In this document: in pieces, positions 18,355 through 27,510 of the stretch | Numbering within the stretch: the first letter of the stretch is position 1 | Layout of the letters: each line of letters opens with the position of its first letter | From: Deltaproteobacteria bacterium | GTDB taxonomy: Bacteria > Desulfobacterota > Syntrophobacteria > BM002 | Assembly (NCBI GenBank): GCA_022340745.1 | Contig: JAJDNL010000211.1 | Span: forward strand, 1-41,494 | Length of the DNA: 41,494 nt | Direction of reading: 5' to 3' | Notes under the pieces: generated by a model | Database searches by the model: none | Told to the model about the DNA's origin: nothing | What the model saw: only the letters and a program-made list of their open reading frames with translations | Translations under genes and position numbers: made by a program

Positions 18355-20478
18355 ATGGCAGAAAAGAAATCTGTTCACAACAAAGTTCTTGCTGAAGGAA
18401 AAAACTGCTGGCGGATTGCTCCAGCGGACAGGGTGGCATTTCTCATTGATGGAGCCTCATACTTTGCCGCTTTTCTATCGGCTGTGGAACGTGCCCAGAG
18501 ATCCGTTCTTATTGTCGGCTGGGACTTTGACAGTCGCATTCAGTTACAGCATGATGAAAAACCTCAGGATGGTGCAGAGCAATTGCTCCATTTCCTCAAG
18601 GCGGTAATTTCCCGTCGGAAAGATCTACACATTCACATTCTGATCTGGGACTTCGCCGTGATCTACGCCTTAGATAGAGAGCTTTTTCCGACAATAAAAC
18701 TAGACTGGCACGTCCCAAGGCGGTTGCATTTCCGTTTTGACGGGAATAATCCCGTCGGTGTATCCCATCACCAGAAGATTGTCGTGATTGATGATGCAGT
18801 GGCCTTTGTCGGTGGCATCGATTTGTCAAAATCCAGGTGGGACACGCCTGAACACAGAGCCAAAGACCCGCGGCGGGTGGACCCTTTGGGGCGCAGCTAC
18901 CCTCCCAGGCATGATGTTCAACTGGCGGTGGCCGGCCCGGCAGCCGCTGCACTCGGCGACCTGGTGCGTGAAAGGTGGTACCGCGCCACCGGTGATCGAC
19001 TAAAGCCCCCCGAAGAAAAAGATCTCGATCCTTGGCCACCAGAACTCTCGGCTGACATGGAAAATGTTAGGATCGGAATTGCCCGTACAGAGTCAGCTCA
19101 CGAGGAAAGGCAGGAGATCCGTGAGGTAGAAAACCTCTACTGCGACGCAATTGCTGCAGCTCGTCGATATATCTACCTTGAAAACCAGTATTTCACTTGC
19201 GAGAAAATTGCGGAGGCTCTCGCTTCTCGGCTACAAGAAGAAGACGGTCCTGAAGTCGTCATGGTTCTGCCACGACGTTGCCCCGGCTGGCTCGAAGAGT
19301 CCACCATGGGGGCTCTGCGTGCCCGACTTGTACTGCGGCTCAGGGAAAGAGATCTGCACGGGCGACTGCGGGTGTGCTACCCGATTGTCCCTGATCTCGG
19401 AGAAGAACACATCATCGTTCATGCCAAGCTCATGGTGGTGGATGACACTCTGGTGCGTGTGGGCTCGGCGAATCTCAGCAACCGTTCCATGGGTTCAGAT
19501 TCTGAATGTGATCTCGCCATAGAAGCTGTGGGTGAGGCTCGCACTGAAAAAGCCATTGCCACATTTCGCAATCAACTTCTTGCCGAACATTTGGGAGTAG
19601 GGGCGGATGCAGTGGCTGATAGGCTGTCCACCGGACATTCGCTCATAGAAGTGGTGGAGGAACTGGGTGATTCTGAACGAACCCTTGTTCCCCTTGAGGT
19701 GGAAGATCCCGAGCGGAGTGAAAAAATACTTCCCGCCAGCGCTGTATTCGATCCTGAACGTCCGGTGTCTCCAGAAGAATTGCTCGAGGAATTCGTTCCA
19801 GAGAAAGTCCGTCAGTCGGGTAAGCACGGTCTCTTGCGACTAGGGCTCATCCTGCTGGCGCTTCTGGCCCTCTCGGCCGCCTGGCGTTGGACACCACTTG
19901 GAGAGTGGCTTAGTGTGGAGAGGATCACCGGGTGGCTAGATCATCTCCGCGGCAGCCCCTCAGCGCCCCTTCTAATACTGGGAGGCTATATTGTCGGCAG
20001 TCTGGTTCTTGTTCCTATAACCCTGATGATTCTGGCCACCGCTTTTGCCTTCGGGCCGCTCGCAGGATCTGCCTATTCCCTGCTAGGCTGTCTCCTGGCT
20101 GCAGTGATTACCTATGCTGTTGGCCGTATTCTTGGCCGAGATAAAGTTCGCCGCTTAGCCGGCTCCCGTTTGGACCGGGTGAATCGTCGACTTGCAGACC
20201 ATAGCTTAGTCACCATGCTCACCGTCCGACTGCTACCGATAGCTCCCTACACTGTGGTGAACATCGTGGCCGGAGCTTTCCACATCCGCTTCCGAGATTT
20301 TGTTTTCGGAACCATCCTGGGAATGGCACCAGGAATTCTCGCCATTACTGTTTTTGAGCGCCAGATGGAGGAGGCTATTCGAAAACCGGGAGCCGGAAGT
20401 CTTAGCCTTTTGGCTGCGGTGGTAGCAGCGATTGCCGTCACGGCGGTCATGGTCCGAAGACGGTTGGGCGACAACTAG
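18355..20478 (+). CDS. Phospholipase D/cardiolipin synthase-like protein fused to a VTT (DedA/SNARE-associated) membrane domain
   Basis: A 707-residue fusion. The N-terminal part carries two PLD motifs: H139-x-K141-x4-D146 in HHQKIVVIDD and a second, HAKLMVVDD, near residue 355, each followed by a GG/GS-N-type block. The PLD fold hydrolyses or transfers phosphatidyl groups. From about residue 495 a membrane segment is followed by a VTT domain with several helices (LILGGYIVGSLVLVPITLMI, AFAFGPLAGSAYSLLG) and the typical R-LLPIAPYTVVNIVAGAF. The fusion suggests phospholipid headgroup chemistry coupled to lipid movement at the inner membrane. An EEP-family gene follows three bases later, so they form an operon. 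The ribosome site is weak. Confidence 0.92.
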   Translation: MAEKKSVHNKVLAEGKNCWRIAPADRVAFLIDGASYFAAFLSAVERAQRSVLIVGWDFDSRIQLQHDEKPQDGAEQLLHFLKAVISRRKDLHIHILIWDFAVIYALDRELFPTIKLDWHVPRRLHFRFDGNNPVGVSHHQKIVVIDDAVAFVGGIDLSKSRWDTPEHRAKDPRRVDPLGRSYPPRHDVQLAVAGPAAAALGDLVRERWYRATGDRLKPPEEKDLDPWPPELSADMENVRIGIARTESAHEERQEIREVENLYCDAIAAARRYIYLENQYFTCEKIAEALASRLQEEDGPEVVMVLPRRCPGWLEESTMGALRARLVLRLRERDLHGRLRVCYPIVPDLGEEHIIVHAKLMVVDDTLVRVGSANLSNRSMGSDSECDLAIEAVGEARTEKAIATFRNQLLAEHLGVGADAVADRLSTGHSLIEVVEELGDSERTLVPLEVEDPERSEKILPASAVFDPERPVSPEELLEEFVPEKVRQSGKHGLLRLGLILLALLALSAAWRWTPLGEWLSVERITGWLDHLRGSPSAPLLILGGYIVGSLVLVPITLMILATAFAFGPLAGSAYSLLGCLLAAVITYAVGRILGRDKVRRLAGSRLDRVNRRLADHSLVTMLTVRLLPIAPYTVVNIVAGAFHIRFRDFVFGTILGMAPGILAITVFERQMEEAIRKPGAGSLSLLAAVVAAIAVTAVMVRRRLGDN

Positions 20479-20481
20479 GAG

Positions 20482-21255
20482 GTGCCAGACTATCGCCTCT
20501 CCGGCTCACAACTAATACAGATGTTGAAGAACCATTTTACATTTTCAGATGAAACACAGGATGAAATCACTGTGGCTTCCTTTAACATTCATCAGTGCCT
20601 GGGTATGGACGACGAGAGAGATCCGGAGCGGACCGCTCGCGTCATTGCAGAGCTAAACGCTCACCTGGTCGGACTACAAGAGGTTCACAGCACTTTTATC
20701 GAATCACCACAGTTAAATACCTTGACCCAAACCACGGGGCTTCATGTCATTCCCGGCCCCACCATGCACCGCAGCGACGGCCACTACGGCAACGTCCTGC
20801 TGACAGCCTACAGTCCCCTTAGTGTTCGGCCCATAGATCTGAGCTTTCCTGGAAGAGAGCCTCGTGGCGCTATTGATGCAGGGCTGGATATCCAAGGCCG
20901 GAGTGTGAGAGTAATTGTCACTCACCTGGGACTAAATGTGAGGGAACGGCAATTCCAGGTGGATCGGCTATCAGAAAGTCTGGTTTCACAAAAATACGAC
21001 CTCCTCGTACTCATGGGAGACTTCAACGAGTGGTTTCCATTCAGGCGGCAGCTTCTCTTACTGAATCGGTTGCTTGGCAAAATATCAACCCGACCAACCT
21101 ATCCCTCTCGCTATCCCATCTTAGCCCTGGACCGGATTTGGGTTCGACCCAAGCAAGCACTGCAAGCCATAAAGATTCACAAAAGCCCTCTAGCCCGAAT
21201 CGCCTCTGACCACCTGCCCCTGAAGGCGAGGATCGCAATCGTCCCACCAGCTTAA
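20482..21255 (+). CDS. Endonuclease/exonuclease/phosphatase (EEP) family protein
   Basis: A protein of up to 257 residues with EEP motifs: ITVASFNIHQCLGMD, LVGLQEVH (metal-binding Glu), GNVLLTAYSP, VTHLGL, MGDFNEW (Asp/Asn) and ASDHLPL (final Asp-His). The family covers nucleases and phosphodiesterases acting on nucleic acids, inositol phosphates or sphingomyelin. It directly follows the PLD-VTT gene, as is common for such pairs, so a phospholipid-related role is favoured. The start is uncertain: the GTG at 20482 overlaps the AGGAGG at 20477-20482, and ATG 20521 (244 residues) has no good ribosome site. The domain begins after either. Confidence 0.88.
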   Translation: MPDYRLSGSQLIQMLKNHFTFSDETQDEITVASFNIHQCLGMDDERDPERTARVIAELNAHLVGLQEVHSTFIESPQLNTLTQTTGLHVIPGPTMHRSDGHYGNVLLTAYSPLSVRPIDLSFPGREPRGAIDAGLDIQGRSVRVIVTHLGLNVRERQFQVDRLSESLVSQKYDLLVLMGDFNEWFPFRRQLLLLNRLLGKISTRPTYPSRYPILALDRIWVRPKQALQAIKIHKSPLARIASDHLPLKARIAIVPPA

Positions 21256-21286
21256 CTCATTGGGGCAAAGGAGGATGATTACCCTC

Positions 21287-21574
21287 ATGAGAAAGGAAAA
21301 ACATTATCATGAAAAGCTTGATTCACAGCTCGAGGAATGGGGTTCAAGGATTGATCTATTGGCTCTAGAATTGCAAAGGCAAAAGGCAGGCGGTAAAGTC
21401 AATTGTGAGGAACACATCAAAAAGCTTCGCCACGAGCAAGCGGTACTCCAGGAAAAAGTGACCACATTAAAACAAACACGTGGTAAAACCTGGGTAGAAC
21501 TCAAGAGCAGCGTCGAGAAGGATGCATTGGAGCTCAAGGCTTCCCTTGACAAAGCTTCGTTACGGTACGTGTGA
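21287..21574 (+). CDS. Small coiled-coil protein
   Basis: A 95-residue highly charged protein with heptad patterns along its length (EKLDSQLEEWGSRIDLL, then EHIKKLRHEQAVLQEKVTTL). It has no signal peptide or membrane segment. It is homologous to the N-terminal half of the protein at 12304. That alignment (MRKEKHYHEKL against MEKKEAYRNKL), plus AAAGGAGG 12 bases upstream, favours this ATG over the one at 21275. The function is unknown; similar proteins are common in Desulfobacterota next to envelope genes. It lies between the EEP gene and the MscS channel, probably in one transcript. Confidence 0.7.
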   Translation: MRKEKHYHEKLDSQLEEWGSRIDLLALELQRQKAGGKVNCEEHIKKLRHEQAVLQEKVTTLKQTRGKTWVELKSSVEKDALELKASLDKASLRYV

Positions 21575-21657
21575 ATCTGTCGCATCCCTTTCATCCAGGC
21601 TCCTAGCTGGTTATGGTCTTAGTTGAAAAGATTTAACTGGCTGCTTCGAGGTGCAAG

Positions 21658-22734
21658 ATGAATGTGATTATACAAAACATGGAAAAAATAGTCTGGCCTC
21701 TCGGCACGTTGGCAGCGGTTTTGCTCGCAGCCCTTCTGGTGCACTATTTACTCTTCAGGGCGCTTGACCGTTTGGCACGTGGCACCAAGACAATTGTGGA
21801 CGATTCACTGGTGAGACACCTTCGACGTCCTGCGCGGCTCATCATTCCAATCTTGGCTGTAAGTTTTCTGCTACCGTTGCTAACTGCACCGCCCCGTATG
21901 CTGATTTTTCTCAAACAAACCTTTTCCTTACTGCTGATCATTTCAGTTGCATGGCTGCTGATCAAACTGGTGTACGTCCTCGAAGACCTCATCCTCAACC
22001 AATATAGTATTGATATTAAAGACAACCTTGAAGCAAGAAGAATCTACACCCAGATCCAGATTTTAAAAAAGGTCGTCATCGTCGTCGTAGGAGTATTGGC
22101 TCTCGCGGTTGCTCTTATGACCTTTGAGAAAGTGCGTCAACTGGGGACCACCCTTTTGGCCTCAGCCGGCATCGTTGGAATCATTGTGGGACTTGCTGCC
22201 CAGAAGTCGATTTCCACGCTGTTTGCCGGCATTCAGATGGCAATCACCCAGCCCATACGTATTGACGATGTGGTGATCGTGGAGAACGAGTGGGGTCGGA
22301 TAGAAGAGATTACCTTGACCTACGTTGTGGTACGGATTTGGGATTTACGGCGACTCATTGTGCCTATAACTTACTTCCTTGAAAAACCCTTTCAGAACTG
22401 GACCCGCATCTCAGCTGATCTGCTGGGCACAGTCTTTCTCTACGTCGACTATACGGTCCCGGTTGAAGCAGTTCGAGCGGAACTGAAACGCATTCTAGAA
22501 AGCTCCCCGCTCTGGGACAAGCAAGTCTGCACCCTTCAGGTGACGAACGCTACTGAACGCACCGTAGAGTTACGAGCTCTTATGAGCGCGGCCGACTCCT
22601 CTAGAGCCTGGGAGTTACGTTGTGATGTCAGGGAAAAGCTCATTGGTTTCATTCGCCGGAATTACCCGGATGGTTTCCCCAAAGTGAGAGCAGAACTGAC
22701 TGATAGAAATACAGAGCTTCCCGAGAATTCATAA
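21658..22734 (+). CDS. MscS-family mechanosensitive ion channel
   Basis: A 358-residue membrane protein with four hydrophobic segments (about 10-33, 58-75, 83-105, 133-155) and then the pore helix LLASAGIVGIIVGLAAQKSISTLFAGIQMAITQPIRIDD (about 175-215), the hallmark of MscS. The cytoplasmic beta/alpha domain follows to residue 350. MscS channels open on membrane tension and release solutes in hypo-osmotic shock. The gene lies in a plus-strand run with PLD-VTT, EEP and coiled-coil genes, consistent with envelope stress. Length is typical of the larger MscS proteins. Confidence 0.95.
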   Translation: MNVIIQNMEKIVWPLGTLAAVLLAALLVHYLLFRALDRLARGTKTIVDDSLVRHLRRPARLIIPILAVSFLLPLLTAPPRMLIFLKQTFSLLLIISVAWLLIKLVYVLEDLILNQYSIDIKDNLEARRIYTQIQILKKVVIVVVGVLALAVALMTFEKVRQLGTTLLASAGIVGIIVGLAAQKSISTLFAGIQMAITQPIRIDDVVIVENEWGRIEEITLTYVVVRIWDLRRLIVPITYFLEKPFQNWTRISADLLGTVFLYVDYTVPVEAVRAELKRILESSPLWDKQVCTLQVTNATERTVELRALMSAADSSRAWELRCDVREKLIGFIRRNYPDGFPKVRAELTDRNTELPENS

Positions 22735-22766
22735 TCATAGATGGGGAGAGAGAGCGAAGAATGATA

Positions 22767-22964
22767 ATGCAGCGAAAGAGGTGTTCAAACTTTAATCACA
22801 GGCGAACAAATGCTCCGGTGCGCTTTTGTCCGCTCTGTGGTGCGGTGGTTAATGAAGCCATCCTCATGAGAGAGTGCAGTGCGGAGAAACACGCCATCAG
22901 TCGACGTGGAGGAAATAAGTACTGTGTGCATTGTGGCGAACAGCTCATCCTCGCAAGATTATGA
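22767..22964 (+). CDS. Small zinc-ribbon protein
   Basis: A 65-residue protein with two zinc knuckles: CPLCG and CVHCGEQL, plus an additional C near the start (RKRCSNFNH) and a REC block in the middle. The layout (RFCPLCGAVVNEAI ... NKYCVHCGEQL) fits a small family that I associate with Desulfobacterota; its function is unknown. The start is chosen at the second ATG, after GAGAGCGAAG; the first ATG at 22761 is also possible. It follows MscS by 32 bp, likely in the same transcript. Confidence 0.75.
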   Translation: MQRKRCSNFNHRRTNAPVRFCPLCGAVVNEAILMRECSAEKHAISRRGGNKYCVHCGEQLILARL

Positions 22965-23195
22965 GCATGCAGTAAATCTCCTGATAACGGAAATTCTGCC
23001 GTTCACGTGCAGCCATCCCATTGCAACCTTTTTGGAGAGCCTGTCCTTGGCCAAGGAGAAGATACAGAGTATTTATAGGCAAGGCCTTTGGGCAAAGGTG
23101 TGAATGACAACCGAACATTGCTCCCGCTGAGTCTAGCCCGGGCTTTCTTTTTCCACGTTCTCCCCTATCTGCAGAAGCTTATTTCTCACGAGCCT

Positions 23196-23912
23196 CTATT
23201 TCCCATGCTTATCGAGAAAGTAGAGAGTGGCGCCCACCGGGGCGAAGGAGAGAAAAAGGATATTCAAGAGAGGAATCAGGAACAGCAGCCCGAAACCGAG
23301 GTGAAACGTGAGGCTGTTCAACAAGAGTTTGAAACGCTTCTTATAAGGATAAAACCTTCTTGCAGGCACAAGATCCGTATTATCCCAGGCGAGAAAAATG
23401 ACCGCAATTCCCGATGACAGCACCGCCAGCACCGGACCCAAGGGTGTAAGCCAGCCGAGAACCATGAGGAGAAGAAGTACGAAAACTGGAAGGATTGTTC
23501 TTGGTATTTCCTGTTTGACAAGATAGGAAAGTTGTCGTAGCACGGGCACTTTCTCCAGTTCATGTTCCTCGCCCATCATCATGCGTTCAGTAACTCGAGA
23601 CATGGAATCCATTATGAACACACCGAAGAGTATTTGAGAAACAAGATAGGAAAGTATGGCCGACAGCCCCACGAGGAATAAGGAAAGCACCCAGGAAAGG
23701 ACATACCATAACCAAAGAATCCACTGACTTGCAGGCTTGGCCCACATGAGACGCAGTATCTCTTCATGGTAAACAAGGATAAGGCTTGCGGCAAGAATGG
23801 TAATAATGACAACAGCGGCAAACCGAATAAGCCCCAAAAAAAGGAGCTTGGGGGTCTTTAGGCCCAGCCGTAAACCACGCAGGTTATAAGTAATTCCATT
23901 TAAGAGATTCAT
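23196..23912 (-). CDS. EI24-domain (CysZ-like) membrane protein
   Basis: A 238-residue inner-membrane protein with hydrophobic helices at about 22-48, 65-100, 150-180 and 205-230. The opening (LRGLRLGLKTPKLLFLG) and the end (NILFLSFAPVGATLYFLD) fit the EI24/CysZ family, which includes the sulfate transporter CysZ. The sulfate role is not shared by all members and no cysteine-biosynthesis gene is next to it. It is downstream of the DUF502 gene on the same strand with a 47-bp gap, so the two may be one operon. Confidence 0.85.
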   Translation of the reverse strand: MNLLNGITYNLRGLRLGLKTPKLLFLGLIRFAAVVIITILAASLILVYHEEILRLMWAKPASQWILWLWYVLSWVLSLFLVGLSAILSYLVSQILFGVFIMDSMSRVTERMMMGEEHELEKVPVLRQLSYLVKQEIPRTILPVFVLLLLMVLGWLTPLGPVLAVLSSGIAVIFLAWDNTDLVPARRFYPYKKRFKLLLNSLTFHLGFGLLFLIPLLNILFLSFAPVGATLYFLDKHGK

Positions 23913-23959
23913 CTTTCAGTTAATCACCAGCCTTTCTTGGCCCTCTTCCTCTCAAGCAC

Positions 23960-24511
23960 CTATTTTCCTGACACCCCGCCTGAAACGATGAAGGCCATCG
24001 CATCGGAACTTCCTATGTCCAGCGGTCTGACTTGTTTTGTAGGGAATATGAGAACGGACCCAGCAAAGTTATAAGACTGAGGCAAATAAACCGCGACATG
24101 ATCAGTAAGCCCGAGAAATCCAAGACTCTTCTTCGTCATAAAACCCATGGCCATGGGCCCGCCCACAACAAGCTCGACGAGCACCGGTTTGTCAAAACTT
24201 TTCTTTTCTCCGGCAAATGCCTCGATCATATCTTTGCTGGCTGAATAGAGCAGCTTCATCAAAGGCAGCTTGGCAAGAATGCTTTCAAACCAGTCGAAGA
24301 TCTTTTTTCCTACTAGATTTGATGCCAAGAGACCTATCCCCGTAATAAGCGCTATAGTTATGACTACACCTAGCCCAGGTATCTTTACTCCAAGTATGCC
24401 TCTAAAGAGGCCATCCAACGTGGTAAAAGCCCAAATAACGGCAAAAATCGTCAGCGCCCCAGGCACGAAGATGAGAAGGCCTCTGAGAAAATAGTCTCGC
24501 AATACCTTCAT
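23960..24511 (-). CDS. DUF502 family membrane protein
   Basis: A 183-residue protein with two N-terminal membrane helices (LLIFVPGALTIFAVIWAFTT at about 12-31 and LGVVITIALITGIGLLASNL at about 47-66), followed by a soluble beta-rich part. The motifs FRGLL-like FLRGLLIFVPG, YSASKDMIEAF, TKKSLGFLG and VYLPQSYNFAGSVLIFP match DUF502. The family function is not established to my knowledge. The EI24 gene follows on the same strand. Confidence 0.9.
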   Translation of the reverse strand: MKVLRDYFLRGLLIFVPGALTIFAVIWAFTTLDGLFRGILGVKIPGLGVVITIALITGIGLLASNLVGKKIFDWFESILAKLPLMKLLYSASKDMIEAFAGEKKSFDKPVLVELVVGGPMAMGFMTKKSLGFLGLTDHVAVYLPQSYNFAGSVLIFPTKQVRPLDIGSSDAMAFIVSGGVSGK

Positions 24512-24547
24512 AATTATTTCCTTCCAACAAACCCGCAGGAGGGTTAA

Positions 24548-25390
24548 CTACTTAATTGCCCCTACCGTGAAGCCGGCGATGAAGCGATCCAAGAAGAGGG
24601 TGTACAGGATGGCCACGGGAATACTTGGGATAAGGGCTCCGGCCATCAACGGCCCCCACTCGAAGAATTCTCCGATGAGTTCCGTCGGCACTCCGATGCT
24701 CACCGTTTTTAGGGCCGAACTGGAGATGAAGGCCAGGGCGTAAATGAATTCGTGCATGGACAGGGTAAAAGAAAAGACCACCACGGTGAGCAGCCCTGAG
24801 ATAGAGAGGGGAAGCACAATCCTCACCATGGCGCCAACGCGGCTATAGCCATCCACCATGGCCTGCTCCTCAATATCCAGGGGGATAGACTTGAAGAAAC
24901 CCATCAACAGCCAGGTGCAGAAAGGGATGGTGAAGGTGGGATAAACCAAGATTAAAGACCACAAGGATTCCTGCAACCCGAGGACAGCGATCACCCGGGA
25001 GAGTGGGATAAACAACAGGGTGGGCGGCACCAAATAGGTAAGAAAGATGCCTATGCCCAGATTTTCGCCCCAACGCCCGGTCCAGCGCGCCAGGCTATAG
25101 GCGGCCGGAACTGCAACCACCAAGGTGATTATTACCACTGCTATACCCACCACCGCGGTGTTGATCAGGTATCTGACAAATAAGGTATCAAAAAAGAGAT
25201 GGTGCAGGTGATCCAGGGTGGGGGGTTCATTGAAGATGAAGGGGTTGTTTTTCAGGGTATAGAGGTCGTGGTCCCGCTTGAAGGAGGCAATAACCATCCA
25301 GAAGAAGGGGAAGGCACTAAAGAGAGCGAAGAAGCTCAACACGCCATAGAGTGAGCTCCGCCTTCCTATGTGCCTCAAGCTCGCCATCAA
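24548..25390 (-). CDS. Carbohydrate ABC transporter permease (MalG/UgpE-like)
   Basis: A 280-residue permease of the CUT1 type with about six membrane helices. The EAA loop, contacting the ATPase, is EEQAMVDGYSRVGAMVRIVLPLS (about 160-180). The N-terminal FALFSAFPFFWMVIASFK and C-terminal LFLDRFIAGFTVGAIK segments are typical of MalG-like proteins. It overlaps the upstream permease gene by four bases, indicating translational coupling, and is the last gene of the importer operon. The substrate is probably a sugar or polyol, but glycerol-phosphate or another solute cannot be excluded. Confidence 0.95.
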   Translation of the reverse strand: MMASLRHIGRRSSLYGVLSFFALFSAFPFFWMVIASFKRDHDLYTLKNNPFIFNEPPTLDHLHHLFFDTLFVRYLINTAVVGIAVVIITLVVAVPAAYSLARWTGRWGENLGIGIFLTYLVPPTLLFIPLSRVIAVLGLQESLWSLILVYPTFTIPFCTWLLMGFFKSIPLDIEEQAMVDGYSRVGAMVRIVLPLSISGLLTVVVFSFTLSMHEFIYALAFISSSALKTVSIGVPTELIGEFFEWGPLMAGALIPSIPVAILYTLFLDRFIAGFTVGAIK

Positions 25391-26331
25391 GCCACCTCCG
25401 AGCGGCGGGCCAAGCGGAGCATGAGAGCGGCCACGCCTGCCATGGCGGGAAACAGAAAGAGGGCAACGGCCGCACCCTGGGCCAGATCCCCCGCCTCAAT
25501 GCCCTTGAAAAAGGCCCAACTGGCTAAAACCTGGGTACTGTGGACCGGTCCACCCTGGGTCAAAATATAGACCACGGCAATATCGGTGAAGGTAAAGACA
25601 ATCCCAAAGAGCACCGCCACGGTCATGATGGGAAGGAGCATGGGGATCATGATCTGGAATAACCGGCGCCAGAACCCGGCCCCATCCACCTCGGCGGCAT
25701 CGAGGATTTCCTGGGGAATGGAGGTCAAGCCGGCCAGCAGAATCACCGTGGCCAAGGGGAGCATGCGCCAGGTATGAACCAGGATAACGGAGAGCATGGC
25801 CAGACTCGGCACCCCCAGCCAGTAGAGGTTGGAATTGGCCCCGAGGAGAGCACCGGGTGCACCAAGGAGACCCATGTATCGTAAAAGCCAGTCAATGGGG
25901 CTGAAAATCGAGTCCAGCATCCACATCCAGCCGATCGTCCCCAGGGCGATGGGGGCGGTCCAGGGCAGCAATATAAGAAACCGTGCCAGCCACTTTCCCC
26001 GAAAATCTTTGATCAGGGCCAGAGCCAGGATTTTCGCCAGCACCAGTACCAGTGCTTGAGAGACCAAGGTGAAGATGAAAGTGTTTAACAAGGCCTTGCG
26101 AAAGACAGCGTCTTTGAGGACAGCTTGAAAATTTCTTAGCCCCACAAAGTGTAAGGTCTGACTGCCGGTAGTGGCGTCGCTGAGGCTATAGTAGACGGCC
26201 ATGCAGAACGGTATCCCCACCAACACCACAATATAGAGGATAGCAGGCGCTATCAGTAGAGGGGCGAGTACCTGCTCCCTGTCCCAGATATGACTCCGGG
26301 GTCGGCCAAACTCCCCGTCAAAGTCTGACAT
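25387..26331 (-). CDS. Carbohydrate ABC transporter permease (MalF/UgpA-like)
   Basis: A 314-residue permease with six predicted helices. The first, LLIAPAILYIVVLVGIPF, is at about 25-42, and the EAA loop ILDAAEVDGAGFWRRLFQIMIPM is at about 210-232. It forms the heterodimeric channel with the protein coded at 24548-25390. It lacks the large periplasmic loop of E. coli MalF. It begins 9 bp after the ATPase gene and overlaps the next permease by 4 bp, so the three form one translation-coupled unit. Confidence 0.95.
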   Translation of the reverse strand: MSDFDGEFGRPRSHIWDREQVLAPLLIAPAILYIVVLVGIPFCMAVYYSLSDATTGSQTLHFVGLRNFQAVLKDAVFRKALLNTFIFTLVSQALVLVLAKILALALIKDFRGKWLARFLILLPWTAPIALGTIGWMWMLDSIFSPIDWLLRYMGLLGAPGALLGANSNLYWLGVPSLAMLSVILVHTWRMLPLATVILLAGLTSIPQEILDAAEVDGAGFWRRLFQIMIPMLLPIMTVAVLFGIVFTFTDIAVVYILTQGGPVHSTQVLASWAFFKGIEAGDLAQGAAVALFLFPAMAGVAALMLRLARRSEVA

Positions 26332-26340
26332 AATCTCCTC

Positions 26341-27378
26341 TCAAAAGGATGTCTTTTCAGTTCGCAGGCCGCTCTCCCGATCAAAAAGTTTGATATCCTG
26401 GGCCAACACGGCAAATTCATACATTTGTCCTTTTTGGAGCGATACGGACACATTGCCAGGTACCTTGGCAACGATGGCTTCATCTTGCGGTTTCCCCTCT
26501 TGGTCGAGAGAGCCGTAGACCAGCCGGTCTGAGCCTAGATGCTCTACCCGCCAGACCCGGAACTGGAAACTCCTGAGGTCGTGGTTCACGTCATATATCT
26601 CTTTGGGCAAAAAGCACTCAGGACGAAAGCCCACAAGGATTTCGTTTCTCTGGATCAGGTTCATCGGCGGCGACCCCATGAAGGTGGCCACAAAAGTATC
26701 GGCCGGCTCGTGGTAGACCTCATGGGGCACTCCAATCTGCCTGACCTTGCCCTCACTCATAACGGCAATACGATCCCCCAGCCCCATTGCCTCAACCTGG
26801 TCATGGGTTACGTAGATGGTGGTTATTCCTATCTCTTCCTGAAAACGCTTCAGCTCAAATCGGGCCGAGTGCCTGAGTTTGGCGTCCAGGTTGGAAAGCG
26901 GCTCGTCAAAAAGAAAGACAGAGGGCTCGCGTACCATGGCCCGGGCCAGGGCCACCCTCTGCCTTTCCCCCCCTGAGAGCTCGCGAGGTTTGCGGTGCAG
27001 CAGCTCCTCGATGCCGAACATGGAGGCCGCCGTGACCACTTTCTGCTTCCACTGGTCCTTAGCTACCTTTTGGGCTTTGAGAGGGAAGACGATATTCTTG
27101 AATACTGTCATGTGCGGGTAGAGGGCGTAGTTCTGGAAGACCATGGCGATCTTCCGAGCTCGAGGCGGCAGCTCGTTCACTACCCGATCGTCGATAAGAA
27201 CTTCTCCACCGCTCGGCCGCTCCAACCCGGCGATCATCCGCAACAGCGTGGTCTTGCCACAACCGGAGGGACCCAACAGCACCAGAAACTCCCCCTCACG
27301 GGTGGCCAAATCGACGCCGTCCACCGCCCTCACCTTGCCGAAACGCTTTTTCAGACCTCTTGTACCCACTTGAGCCAT
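26341..27378 (-). CDS. ABC transporter ATP-binding protein (MalK/UgpC-like)
   Basis: A 345-residue ATPase. Walker A GPSGCGKT is at 36-43, the Q-loop at MVFQNYALYPHMT, the signature LSGGERQRVALARA near 134, Walker B VFLFDEPLSNLDA, and the switch His in YVTHDQ. After about residue 240 comes a TOBE-like regulatory domain, as in MalK, so it drives a sugar-type importer and may be shared between systems. It lies between the binding-protein gene and the two permease genes. The 132-bp gap to the binding-protein gene contains a stem-loop. Confidence 0.96.
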   Translation of the reverse strand: MAQVGTRGLKKRFGKVRAVDGVDLATREGEFLVLLGPSGCGKTTLLRMIAGLERPSGGEVLIDDRVVNELPPRARKIAMVFQNYALYPHMTVFKNIVFPLKAQKVAKDQWKQKVVTAASMFGIEELLHRKPRELSGGERQRVALARAMVREPSVFLFDEPLSNLDAKLRHSARFELKRFQEEIGITTIYVTHDQVEAMGLGDRIAVMSEGKVRQIGVPHEVYHEPADTFVATFMGSPPMNLIQRNEILVGFRPECFLPKEIYDVNHDLRSFQFRVWRVEHLGSDRLVYGSLDQEGKPQDEAIVAKVPGNVSVSLQKGQMYEFAVLAQDIKLFDRESGLRTEKTSF

Positions 27379-27440
27379 GGGTTCTCACTACCTCATTTTA
27401 GCCTCTATTTCAATAGGAGAGATTCTCCAGCCCAAAACAA

Positions 27441-27473
27441 GACTGGAGGCCTGGAATGAAGAGGCCCCCAGTC
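27441..27473 (-). terminator. Intercistronic stem-loop (partial terminator/stabiliser) after the binding-protein gene
   Basis: In minus-strand RNA GACTGGGGGCCT pairs with AGGCCTCCAGTC over 12 bp with one G-U pair and a 9-base loop, followed by UUGUUUUG. The odd pair is a wobble only on the minus strand (A-C on the plus strand), which supports function in this transcript. Such structures typically leave the binding-protein message more abundant than that for the membrane parts. Confidence 0.65.
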
Positions 27474-27510
27474 TGTATCTCCAATGGCTGGTTGCGGTAC
27501 GAAAACAGCT

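Noticed and set aside
22965-23103. Possible protein reading DYEHAVNLLITEILPF and onward, following the zinc-ribbon gene
   Set aside because: It has no independent start with a ribosome site, and the zinc-ribbon protein before it ends normally at its CGEQL block; a frameshifted extension is unlikely.
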